Positions 8,135 to 15,826 of a stretch of 64,000 bases of DNA are shown here, piece after piece; the first letter of the stretch is position 1; each line of letters opens with the position of its first letter. The translations under genes and the position numbers were made by a program. Source of the stretch: Pseudomonas sp. ANT_J12 (GTDB lineage Bacteria; Pseudomonadota; Gammaproteobacteria; Pseudomonadales; Pseudomonadaceae); assembly GCF_008370045.1 (NCBI RefSeq), contig NZ_VOBN01000017.1, forward strand, positions 62,001 through 126,000, given 5' to 3'. The notes under the pieces are model-generated. The model saw only the letters and a program-made list of their open reading frames with translations. It was not told where the DNA came from and did not search any database.

Positions 8135-8223
8135 AAGGTACGCATCCCGCCCGTCCAGATCAAGCGTTTGTGGACTAACGTACCTTATGTCTATAGGACA
8201 ACACCCTCGGATAGATTAATCTA
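8135..8223. promoter_or_regulatory. hpt/upp divergent control region with two dyads
   Basis: An 8-base inverted repeat (AAGGTACG at 8135-8142 and CGTACCTT at 8179-8186) and a perfect 12-base palindrome TAGATTAATCTA at 8212-8223 lie between the divergent salvage genes. Either could be an operator. No regulator is identifiable from sequence alone. Confidence 0.4.
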
Positions 8224-8258
8224 GGCCGGTTTTTTTGCCCGCCGCCGGAGCTTTCCCC

Positions 8259-8897
8259 ATGCCCATCCAAGAGATCCGCCATCCGCTGATCCGTCATAAA
8301 CTTGGCCTTATGCGCCGCGCAGACATCAGCACCAAGAATTTCCGTGAGCTTGCTCAGGAAGTCGGTGCCCTGCTGACCTATGAAGCCACCAAAGACCTGC
8401 CGCTTGAAACCTACGATATCGAAGGTTGGGCCGGCACCGTGTCGGTCGAGAAAATCGCCGGCAAGAAAATTACCGTGGTGCCGATCCTGCGCGCCGGTAT
8501 CGGCATGCTCGAAGGCGTGCTGAGCCTGATCCCGGGTGCCAAAGTCAGCGCCGTGGGCGTGGCCCGCAACGAAGAAACCCTGCAGGCCCACACCTACCTG
8601 GAAAAACTGGTTCCGGAAATCAACGAACGCCTGGCGATGATCATCGACCCGATGCTCGCCACCGGCAGTTCCATGGTCGCCACCATCGACCTGCTGAAAA
8701 AGGCCGGTTGCCGCGACATCCGCGCGATGGTGCTGGTTGCCGCCCCTGAAGGCATCGCTGCCGTCGAGAAGGCGCACCCGGACGTGATGATCTACACCGC
8801 CTCCATTGATGAACGTTTGAACGAGCACGGTTACATCATCCCGGGCCTGGGCGATGCCGGTGACAAGATCTTCGGCACCAAGCAGAAGGACGCTTGA
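8259..8897 (+). CDS. upp: Uracil phosphoribosyltransferase
   Basis: The 212-residue enzyme makes UMP from uracil and PRPP. The PRPP loop MIIDPMLATGSSM lies near residues 127-139 and the C-terminal uracil-binding YIIPGLGDAGDK near 192-203. The ATG at 8259 gives the exact family N-terminus. The gene ends two bases before the uraA start, so uptake and phosphoribosylation of uracil are coupled. Confidence 0.97.
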   Translation: MPIQEIRHPLIRHKLGLMRRADISTKNFRELAQEVGALLTYEATKDLPLETYDIEGWAGTVSVEKIAGKKITVVPILRAGIGMLEGVLSLIPGAKVSAVGVARNEETLQAHTYLEKLVPEINERLAMIIDPMLATGSSMVATIDLLKKAGCRDIRAMVLVAAPEGIAAVEKAHPDVMIYTASIDERLNEHGYIIPGLGDAGDKIFGTKQKDA

Positions 8898-8899
8898 GC

Positions 8900-10174
8900 A
8901 TGCAGGAAGAGTTCAACGATCCGCTCTGGCGCACGGTGCTGTCGGGTGCACAGATGCTGTTCGTGGCGTTCGGCGCCCTGGTGTTGATGCCGCTGATTAC
9001 CGGCCTTGATCCAAACGTGGCGCTGTTCACCGCCGGCCTGGGGACGATCCTGTTCCAGATCGTCACCGGGCGTCAGGTGCCGGTGTTCCTGGCGTCGAGT
9101 TTTGCCTTTATCACCCCGATCATTCTCGCCAAGGGCCAGTTCGGCCTCGCGGCGACCATGGGCGGCGTGATGGCGGCGGGTTTCGTCTACACCTTCCTGG
9201 GCCTGGCCGTGAAGATCAAAGGCACCGGGTTCATTGACCGTTTGCTGCCACCGGTGGTGATTGGTCCGGTGATCATCTCCATCGGCCTGGCCATGGCGCC
9301 GATTGCCGCCAACATGGCGATGGGTAAGGCGGGCGACGGCTCGGAGCTGATTCATTACCAGACCGCGATGCTGATCTCGATGCCGGCGCTGCTGACCACC
9401 CTGATCGTCGCGGTATTCGGTAAAGGCATTTTCCGCCTGGTGCCGATCATCTCTGGCGTGCTGGTGGGGTTTGGCATGGCGTTCTATTTCGGTGTCGTGG
9501 ATACCGCAAAGATTGCCGCTGCCCCGTGGTTCGCGATTCCGCACTTCACCGCGCCGGAATTCAACTGGCAGGCGATTCTGTTTATCGTCCCGGTGGCGCT
9601 GGCCCCGGCCATCGAGCACATCGGCGGCGTGATTGCGGTCGGTAGCGTGACCGGTCGCGATTACCTGAAGAAACCCGGCCTGCACCGCACCCTGCTCGGC
9701 GATGGCATTGCCACCACCGCGGCCGGCCTGTTCGGCGGCCCGCCCAACACCACCTACGCCGAAGTGACGGGCGCGGTGATGCTGACCAAGAACTACAACC
9801 CGAAAATCATGACCTGGGCGGCGATCTTTGCCATCAGCCTGGCGTTTGTCGGCAAGTTCGGCGCATTGCTGCAAAGCATTCCGGTGCCGGTGATGGGCGG
9901 GATTCTGTGCCTGTTGTTCGGCTCGATTGCGGCGGTGGGCATGAACACGCTGATTCGCCACAAGATCGACCTGGGCGAGGCGCGTAACCTGGTGATTGTC
10001 TCGGTGACGTTGGTGTTCGGGATTGGCGGTGTGCTGGTCGGCACCGGCACAGGGCCAGACGACTTCGGCCTCAAAGGCATCGCGCTGTGCGCGGTGGTGG
10101 CGATTGCGCTGAACCTGTTGCTGCCGGGTAATGACAGCTGGAAGCACAAGAAGGCGGATGAGCCGTTGTTGTAA
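8900..10174 (+). CDS. uraA: Uracil permease (NCS2 family)
   Basis: The 424-residue inner-membrane protein has about 12-14 hydrophobic segments and the NCS2 landmark NTTYAEVTGAVMLTKNY near 278-294. It imports uracil with protons for Upp. ATG 8900 has AGAAGGA nine bases upstream; an overlapping TTG at 8894 is possible but less likely. The gene is followed by a family B REP pair. Confidence 0.95.
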   Translation: MQEEFNDPLWRTVLSGAQMLFVAFGALVLMPLITGLDPNVALFTAGLGTILFQIVTGRQVPVFLASSFAFITPIILAKGQFGLAATMGGVMAAGFVYTFLGLAVKIKGTGFIDRLLPPVVIGPVIISIGLAMAPIAANMAMGKAGDGSELIHYQTAMLISMPALLTTLIVAVFGKGIFRLVPIISGVLVGFGMAFYFGVVDTAKIAAAPWFAIPHFTAPEFNWQAILFIVPVALAPAIEHIGGVIAVGSVTGRDYLKKPGLHRTLLGDGIATTAAGLFGGPPNTTYAEVTGAVMLTKNYNPKIMTWAAIFAISLAFVGKFGALLQSIPVPVMGGILCLLFGSIAAVGMNTLIRHKIDLGEARNLVIVSVTLVFGIGGVLVGTGTGPDDFGLKGIALCAVVAIALNLLLPGNDSWKHKKADEPLL

Positions 10175-10190
10175 CAGACGCCTCAATCCC

Positions 10191-10323
10191 TGTGGCGAGG
10201 GAGCTTGCCCCCGTTGGGTCGCGAAGCGGCCCTAAACCCTACAACCGCGAAACATTAGATGTACCGCGTTTGCTGAATTTACGACTGCTGCGCAGTCGAA
10301 CGGGGGCAAGCCCCCTCGCCACA
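10191..10323. repeat. REP-like palindromic pair, family B
   Basis: Arms TGTGGCGAGGGAGCTTGCCC and the inverse ending GCAAGCCCCCTCGCCACA flank a spacer with a small GACTGCTGCGCAGTC-type palindrome. Same family as 1609-1739. It lies between convergent uraA and hemH. Confidence 0.85.
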
Positions 10324-10352
10324 ACAAGCCTGTCTCACATTCTGCGTGACGT

Positions 10353-11378
10353 TTACAGGGCCAACGGCGCCCGCTCGCACAACGCATTCAACGCCTTCGC
10401 CCACTGCGGGTCATCGTTGAGGCACGGCACCAGCACCAGCTCCTCCCCTCCCGCTTCGCGGAATTGCTCCAGCCCACGATCCCCGATCTCTTCCAGGGTC
10501 TCGATGCAATCGGCGACGAACGCCGGGCACATCACCAGAATCCTCTTCGCGCCACGTTTGCCCAACTCGTCGAGGCGTGCTTCGGTGTAGGGTTCGATCC
10601 ACTTCGCTCGCCCCAGACGCGACTGGAACGATACCGACCACTTGCCATCCGGCAAGCCCATGCGCTTGGCAAATTCGTCCGCCGTGCGCAGGCACTGGGC
10701 GCGGTAGCACGTCGCCAATACCGCCGGTGAGGCATTCTTGCAGCAGTCTTCGTTCTTGAAGCAATGCTGGCCGGTCGGGTCGAGCTTGGTCAGATGCCGT
10801 TCCGGCAAACCGTGGAAACTCAGCAGCAGGTGATCGTAATCCTGCTCCAGATACGGCCTGGCACTGGCCACCAGCGCATCGAGGTATTCCGGCTGATCGT
10901 AGAACGGTTGCAGAATCGAGAGCTGCACATCGAGCTTTTTCTCGCGCACCACCCGTTTGGCTTCCTCGATCACCGTGGTCACGGTGCTGTCGGCGAACTG
11001 TGGGTAAAGGGGCGCGAGGGTGATGCGCCTGTGGCCCTGAGCGGTCAGTTGCAGCAGCTTCGATTCGATCGACGGCTCGCCATAACGCATCGCCAGCTCG
11101 ACGGGGCCATGGGTCCATTGGGCGGTCATGGCCTGTTGCAGACGTTTGCTGAGCACCACCAGTGGCGAGCCCTCCTCCCACCAGATCGACGCGTAGGCGT
11201 GGGCCGACTGCTCCGGACGTTTGAACAGGATCAGCGACACCAGCAAGCGTCGCACCGGCCATGGCAGGTCGATCACATACGGGTCCATCAGAAATTGATT
11301 GAGGTAGCTGCGCACATCCGCCACCGAAGTGGAGGCCGGCGAGCCCAGGTTGACCAGAAGCAACGCGTGATCGGTCAT
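10353..11378 (-). CDS. hemH: Ferrochelatase
   Basis: The 341-residue enzyme inserts Fe2+ into protoporphyrin IX, the last step of protoheme synthesis. The signature LLLSFHGLPERHL carries the conserved His189, and a CIETLEEIGDRGLE block with the acidic residues follows near 275-288. The N-terminus MTDHALLLVNLGSP is typical. It lies 13 bases downstream of the epimerase gene and is probably cotranscribed with it. Confidence 0.96.
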   Translation of the reverse strand: MTDHALLLVNLGSPASTSVADVRSYLNQFLMDPYVIDLPWPVRRLLVSLILFKRPEQSAHAYASIWWEEGSPLVVLSKRLQQAMTAQWTHGPVELAMRYGEPSIESKLLQLTAQGHRRITLAPLYPQFADSTVTTVIEEAKRVVREKKLDVQLSILQPFYDQPEYLDALVASARPYLEQDYDHLLLSFHGLPERHLTKLDPTGQHCFKNEDCCKNASPAVLATCYRAQCLRTADEFAKRMGLPDGKWSVSFQSRLGRAKWIEPYTEARLDELGKRGAKRILVMCPAFVADCIETLEEIGDRGLEQFREAGGEELVLVPCLNDDPQWAKALNALCERAPLAL

Positions 11379-11391
11379 GCAACGTCCTATT

Positions 11392-12294
11392 TCAGAGGCG
11401 GCTGGACAGATCGTCCAGGGCCGCGCGTAAATCAGTGAACTGGAACTTGAAACCCGCTTCCAGCAAGCGCGCCGGCACAGCCTTCTGGCCGCCCAGCAAC
11501 AGCAACGACATCTCGCCCAGGCCGACCTTCAATGCCAGCGCCGGCATGGGCATGAACGCCGGGCGGTGTAACACGCTGCCCAGCGTCTTGGCGAATTCGC
11601 GATTGCGCACCGGTTTGGGCGCGCAGGCATTATATGGACCGCTGGCATCAATGCGATGCAGAAGAAAATCAATCAGGGCGATTTGATCCTTGATATGAAT
11701 CCACGGCATCCACTGCCGACCGTTGCCGATCGGCCCGCCCAGCCCCAGTTTGAACGGCAGCAACAGCCGCGACAAAAAGCCGCCCTCGGCCGACACCACC
11801 AACCCGGTGCGCACCAGGATCACCCGAATGCCCAAGGCCTCGGCACGCTGGGCGGTTTCCTCCCAGGCGATGCACAACTGGCTGGCGAAATCATCGATCA
11901 CCGGCGGCGAGTCTTCAGTCAACTCGCGCTCGCCGCCATCGCCGTACCAACCCACCGCTGAGCCGGAGATCAGTATCTGAGGTTTTTGCTCGCGGGTTTC
12001 GAGCCAGGCCAGCAGGCTTTCGGTCAGGCTGATGCGGCTGCTCCACAACAGCGCCTTGCGCCGGGTCGTCCACCAACGATCACCTATCGGAGCGCCCGCC
12101 AGGTTGATGATGGCATCGAGCGGTTCCTCGCCGAGGTCTTCGAGACGGGCAATGCCGCGAGCTTGAGCACCGCAGATTTTCGCGACTTTTTCTGGAGAAC
12201 GACTCCACACCGTCAGGCGATGCCCCTGACTCAACCAGTGACGGCAGAGCTGACGTCCTATCAAACCAGTACCGCCGGTCAGCAATATGTGCAT
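11392..12294 (-). CDS. TIGR01777-family NAD(P)-binding epimerase-like protein
   Basis: The 300-residue protein opens with the Rossmann motif GGTGLIG (7-13) and carries the family block SGSAVGWYGDGGE near 115-127. Members (YfcH-like) resemble extended SDRs with a DUF1731 C-terminal tail, seen here as the GEMSLLLLGGQKAVPARL region. Substrate unknown. It is divergent from the FAD oxidoreductase at 12491, sharing a promoter region with a LitR-type site. Confidence 0.85.
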   Translation of the reverse strand: MHILLTGGTGLIGRQLCRHWLSQGHRLTVWSRSPEKVAKICGAQARGIARLEDLGEEPLDAIINLAGAPIGDRWWTTRRKALLWSSRISLTESLLAWLETREQKPQILISGSAVGWYGDGGERELTEDSPPVIDDFASQLCIAWEETAQRAEALGIRVILVRTGLVVSAEGGFLSRLLLPFKLGLGGPIGNGRQWMPWIHIKDQIALIDFLLHRIDASGPYNACAPKPVRNREFAKTLGSVLHRPAFMPMPALALKVGLGEMSLLLLGGQKAVPARLLEAGFKFQFTDLRAALDDLSSRL

Positions 12295-12419
12295 GACTTC
12301 TTCCTCGCGTGGCGTTTTACCTTGATCACTAGTCTATTTTTATAAGCAGGGATCTTTGGTATCAGGCAGTGTCTGTGTTTAACAATAGGCCAAGCTGTCA
12401 GAACGAGAACGCTAAAAGT

Positions 12420-12443
12420 TATACCAAAAAACAATATTGTACA
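12420..12443. promoter_or_regulatory. Predicted LitR-type operator (one mismatch)
   Basis: TATACC-N12-TGTACA matches the class II LitR consensus T(G/A)TACA-N12-TGTA(C/T)A known from P. putida, with one mismatch in the left half. A further TGTACA half-site lies at 12465-12470. The site is about 48 bases before the FAD oxidoreductase start, overlapping a plausible -35. Confidence 0.6.
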
Positions 12444-12490
12444 GGTTTAAACCACGGCGTAGTCTGTACAGAAAGGTAAACGAGGCCCCT

Positions 12491-13477
12491 ATGACTGTAC
12501 CTATCGCAATCATCGGCACCGGCATCGCCGGGCTCTCAGCCGCCCAGGCCCTGACGGAGGCCGGGCATGTCGTTCAACTTTTCGATAAAAGCCGTGGCAG
12601 CGGCGGACGCATGTCGAGCAAGCGCAGTGACGCCGGTGCTCTGGACATGGGTGCGCAGTATTTCACGGCCCGTGACCGACGCTTCGTCACCGAAGTGCAG
12701 CGCTGGCAAGCCAACGGCTGGGTCGCAGAGTGGACGCCGCAGCTCTACACGTTCCAGGGCGGCCAGCTCAACCTGTCGCCGGATGAACAGACGCGCTGGG
12801 TCGGCACGCCGCGCATGAGCGCGATTACCCGCGCCCTGCTCGGCGACCTGGAAGTGCATTTCGCCTGCCGCATCACCGAGGTCTATCGCGGTGAAGAGCA
12901 TTGGCATCTACAGGACGCCGAAGGCTTCACCCATGGTCCGTTCAGTCACGTAGTGATTGCGACGCCGGCGCCTCAGGCCACCGCGCTGCTGGCCTCCGCG
13001 CCGAAGCTCGCGGGGGCTGCGGCCGGGGTCAAAATGGACCCGACCTGGGCCATCGCCCTCGCCTTCGACACCCCGCTGGATACGCCCATGGAAGGTTGCT
13101 TCGTGCAGGACAGCCCGCTCGACTGGCTGGCCCGCAACCGCAGCAAACCGGGGCGCGACAACACTTTGGACACTTGGGTGCTACACGCCACCAGCACCTG
13201 GAGCCGACAACACATCGACCTGCCCAAGGAAGCCGTGATCGAGCAACTGCACGGGGCGTTCGCCGAGCTGCTGCACAGTGCGATGCCGGCGCCGACCTTC
13301 AGCCTTGCCCACCGCTGGCTCTATGCCCGCCCCGCCAGCAGCCATGAATGGGGCGTCTTGGCGGATGCCGACCTGGGCCTGTATGTGTGTGGCGACTGGT
13401 GCCTCTCCGGTCGCGTCGAAGGGGCCTGGCTCAGTGGCCAGGAAGCCGCCCGCCGCTTGCATGCGCACCTGCAGTGA
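12491..13477 (+). CDS. NAD(P)/FAD-dependent oxidoreductase (renalase-like)
   Basis: This 328-residue flavoprotein has an N-terminal dinucleotide fold GTGIAGL (9-15) with the downstream acidic residue in FDKSRGSGGRMSSKR, the latter block typical of renalase-like amine oxidase proteins. Substrate unknown. The ATG at 12491 follows GAGG at 12482-12485. It overlaps the Trp-rich gene by four bases (GTGA). The LitR-type site upstream suggests light-inducible expression together with the photolyase operon. Confidence 0.8.
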   Translation: MTVPIAIIGTGIAGLSAAQALTEAGHVVQLFDKSRGSGGRMSSKRSDAGALDMGAQYFTARDRRFVTEVQRWQANGWVAEWTPQLYTFQGGQLNLSPDEQTRWVGTPRMSAITRALLGDLEVHFACRITEVYRGEEHWHLQDAEGFTHGPFSHVVIATPAPQATALLASAPKLAGAAAGVKMDPTWAIALAFDTPLDTPMEGCFVQDSPLDWLARNRSKPGRDNTLDTWVLHATSTWSRQHIDLPKEAVIEQLHGAFAELLHSAMPAPTFSLAHRWLYARPASSHEWGVLADADLGLYVCGDWCLSGRVEGAWLSGQEAARRLHAHLQ

Positions 13478-13689
13478 ACCGCCTCAATCCCGCTAAATTG
13501 CTGCTGTCGAAATGGACAGCAGCCCAACCGAAAAACCGCGAAAAACATTTTCTGGTGACGCAGCTGTTCCGCGATGAGGATGGCACGGTGCTGGAAGTTG
13601 AGTTGCAGGCGGTGTTGACCCAGCGCAGTGAGCGCATCGATTGGCAAACCTTGAAAGACAGCAACACTTGGCTGTTGGGCTGGAACTGA
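13474..13689 (+). CDS. TIGR02450-family Trp-rich protein
   Basis: The 71-residue protein shows the family start NRLNPAKLLLSKWTA and has four conserved tryptophans spread to the C-terminal TWLLGWN. It starts at GTG 13474, overlapping the preceding stop as GTGA, so it is translated by coupling. Function unknown; genes of this family are often found near photolyases or cryptochromes, consistent with the neighbourhood. Confidence 0.82.
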   Translation: MNRLNPAKLLLSKWTAAQPKNREKHFLVTQLFRDEDGTVLEVELQAVLTQRSERIDWQTLKDSNTWLLGWN

Positions 13690-13788
13690 TCGTTCCCGCG
13701 CTCCGCGTGGGAATGCCTCTGGGGACGCTCCGTGTCCAGTGACGCGGCGCGTCACGGGCTGCATTCCCACGCAGAGCGTGGGAACGAT
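13689..13788. repeat. Palindromic repeat, family C (CGTTCCCACGCTC type)
   Basis: Outer arms TCGTTCCCGCGCTCCGCGTG and the inverse ending CGCAGAGCGTGGGAACGA, with an inner GTGACGCGGCGCGTCAC palindrome. This sequence family is different from the A and B REPs. It may also end transcription of the upstream pair. Confidence 0.8.
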
Positions 13789-13806
13789 CGAGCCCTCGAA
13801 AAAACC

Positions 13807-13830
13807 TATACAAATAATTTGACTTGTACA
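13807..13830. promoter_or_regulatory. LitR-type operator 1 of the photolyase operon
   Basis: TATACA-N12-TGTACA is a perfect match to T(G/A)TACA-N12-TGTA(C/T)A. The right half lies between a possible -35 (TTGACT, 13819-13824) and -10 (TATGAT, 13841-13846; 16-base spacer), as expected for a MerR-family regulator that acts inside the promoter. Confidence 0.75.
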
Positions 13831-13846
13831 GCTTCGAATCTATGAT
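13819..13846 (+). promoter_or_regulatory. Sigma-70-like promoter of the photolyase operon
   Basis: TTGACT and TATGAT are separated by 16 bases. Transcription would begin about 50 bases before the first gene of the operon and would run through operator 2. Confidence 0.6.
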
Positions 13847-13857
13847 GAAGATTATGT

Positions 13858-13881
13858 TGTACAGAGTTCATGCTCTGTACA
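13858..13881. promoter_or_regulatory. LitR-type operator 2 of the photolyase operon
   Basis: TGTACA-N12-TGTACA is a second perfect copy, starting 51 bases after the first and ending 22 bases before the DUF523 gene start. The flanking sequence TGTACAGGTTTA is shared with the 12420 site. Confidence 0.75.
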
Positions 13882-13903
13882 GGTTTAGATTCGAGGTGCT
13901 TCG

Positions 13904-14863
13904 ATGTCCAACGCCACCGCCAAACCGAAAATAGCGATCAGCGCCTGCCTGATGGGCGCCGAGGTGCGCTTCAACGGCGGGCACAAGGAGTCGCGGCTGT
14001 GCAGTCGTACCCTCACTGACTATTTCGATTTCGTCCCGGTGTGCCCGGAAGTCGCGATTGGCCTCGGCATTCCCCGGGAGCCGATCCGGCTCGTGGGCGA
14101 TCCCGACCGTCCCGAAGCTATCGGCACCGTCAATCCCGAGATCAACGTCACCCAACCCCTCGCCGCCTACGGCCAGCAAATGGCGGCCGAGCTGGGTGAT
14201 ATCTGCGGCTATATCTTCATGCAAAAATCGCCGTCCTGTGGGCTGTTGCGGGTCAAGGTTTACCACGCCAACGGCGCCCCGGTGGACGGCGGCGGTCGCG
14301 GCATCTACGCCCGGGCTTTTTGCGAACAGCATCCGGATTTGCCCGTGGAAGAAGACGGCCGGCTCAACGATCCGGTGCTGCGGGAAAACTTCCTCACCCG
14401 AGTCTTTGCCTACAGCGCCTGGCAGCAGTTGCTCCAGCAAGGCCTGACCCGCCGCGGCCTGATCGACTTCCACTCGCGCTACAAATACCTGCTGATGGCC
14501 CACAACCCGGTGCAGTACAAAACCCTCGGCAACCTGCTGGGCAACATGGGCCAGACCGATCCGAAAGCCCTCGGCCCACGTTATTTCAGCGAGCTGATGG
14601 AGGCGCTGAAAAAATGCGCCACACGCCGCACCCACACCAACGTCCTGCAACACATCAGCGGTTATCTCAAACAGGCCATCAGCGCTGAAGACAAGCAGGA
14701 AATGCAACACGTCATCGGCCAATACCGCCACGGCATCGTGCCGCTGGTGGTGCCGCTGACGTTGCTCAAGCACTTCTTTCGCCAACACCCGGATCCGTAC
14801 ATCGCGCAACAGGTTTACCTGCAACCGCACCCGGAAAACCTCAGCCTGCGAAATGCGATCTAA
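13904..14863 (+). CDS. DUF523-DUF1722 fusion protein (YbgA-like C-terminus)
   Basis: The 319-residue protein joins DUF523 (about 8-160; ISACLMGAEVRFNGGHK and FMQKSPSCGLLRVKVY with conserved cysteines) to DUF1722/YbgA (about 190-310; HSRYKYLLMAHNP block). The cysteines hint at a metal or redox site. Function unknown, but the fusion is recurrent beside photolyase genes. It is the first gene of the LitR operon; its stop TAA abuts the ATG of the regulator gene. Confidence 0.85.
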   Translation: MSNATAKPKIAISACLMGAEVRFNGGHKESRLCSRTLTDYFDFVPVCPEVAIGLGIPREPIRLVGDPDRPEAIGTVNPEINVTQPLAAYGQQMAAELGDICGYIFMQKSPSCGLLRVKVYHANGAPVDGGGRGIYARAFCEQHPDLPVEEDGRLNDPVLRENFLTRVFAYSAWQQLLQQGLTRRGLIDFHSRYKYLLMAHNPVQYKTLGNLLGNMGQTDPKALGPRYFSELMEALKKCATRRTHTNVLQHISGYLKQAISAEDKQEMQHVIGQYRHGIVPLVVPLTLLKHFFRQHPDPYIAQQVYLQPHPENLSLRNAI

Positions 14864-15805
14864 ATGAAAAGCCCACTCGACACCAGTGCCAGCGAAGACC
14901 TCGGCGCCGACTTCAAGAAAGCCCTGGACGAAGGCTGGCTGCCGATTCGTGAAGTCGCGCGCCAGACCGGCGTCAACGCCATCACCCTGCGCGCCTGGGA
15001 ACGGCGCTACGGCCTGATCGTGCCGCAACGTACACCCAAGGGCCATCGGTTGTTCTCGGCCGAGCATGTGCAACGGATCCTGACGATTCTGACCTGGCTC
15101 AATCGCGGCGTGGCCGTCAGCCAGGTCAAGCAACTGCTCGACACGCCACAGGCCTTTACCGAAACGGTGGAAAACGACTGGCAGTTGTTGCGCAACACGC
15201 TGCTGCAAGCAGTCACGCAACTGGCCGAACGCCCCCTCGATGACACCGTCAACCAGGCCATGGCGCTGTACCCGCCCCGTACCCTGTGTGAGCAGTTGCT
15301 GCTGCCGTTATTGAGCGAACTGGAGCAACGCTGGCAAGGCCAGTTTGGTGCGCAGATGGAGCGTGTGTTCTTTTATTCCTGGTTACGCAGCAAATTTGGC
15401 GCGCGCATCTACCATAACAATCGTCAGCTGCACGCCGCACCGCTGCTGTTGATCAATCACTCGGACCTGCCACTCGAACCTCACGTGTGGCTCACCGCGT
15501 GGCTGATCAGCAGCGCCGATTGCCCGGTGGAAGTGTTCGATTGGCCACTCCCGGCCGGCGAACTCGCACTGGCGGTCGAACACCTGCAAGCCCGAGGCGT
15601 ACTGCTGTATTCCAGCAAAGCCATGAACCTGGCGCAGTTGCCGAAACTTTTGAATGGCGTCAGTTGCCCAAAAATGATTGCCGGACCAACGGTGTGCATC
15701 CACCACGCCGAGTTGTCCGTAAAAACTACTGAAATTGCTGATTTGTTCCTGGCCGAAGATCCCTTGTCGGCCCATCAGGTTCTCGTTCAGCGTGGGCTTA
15801 TTTAG
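14864..15805 (+). CDS. LitR-like MerR-family transcriptional regulator (class II type)
   Basis: The 313-residue regulator has an N-terminal MerR helix-turn-helix (about 25-95; LPIREVARQTGVNAITLRAW and RTPKGHRLF) and a C-terminal region aligned with the helical bundle plus B12-binding-like fold of CarH/LitR. The DxHxxG cobalamin motif is absent, as in the class II LitR proteins (PplR) of P. putida, which sense light through a partner rather than through B12. It lies inside the operon it probably represses, giving autoregulation through the 13807 and 13858 sites. Confidence 0.82.
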   Translation: MKSPLDTSASEDLGADFKKALDEGWLPIREVARQTGVNAITLRAWERRYGLIVPQRTPKGHRLFSAEHVQRILTILTWLNRGVAVSQVKQLLDTPQAFTETVENDWQLLRNTLLQAVTQLAERPLDDTVNQAMALYPPRTLCEQLLLPLLSELEQRWQGQFGAQMERVFFYSWLRSKFGARIYHNNRQLHAAPLLLINHSDLPLEPHVWLTAWLISSADCPVEVFDWPLPAGELALAVEHLQARGVLLYSSKAMNLAQLPKLLNGVSCPKMIAGPTVCIHHAELSVKTTEIADLFLAEDPLSAHQVLVQRGLI

Positions 15806-15826
15806 ATGTTAAGCACGGACACCACC

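Noticed and set aside
13868..15220. 450-codon minus-strand frame across the DUF523 and litR genes
   Set aside because: Antisense to two well supported genes in a coupled operon; composition typical of a third-position-GC shadow.
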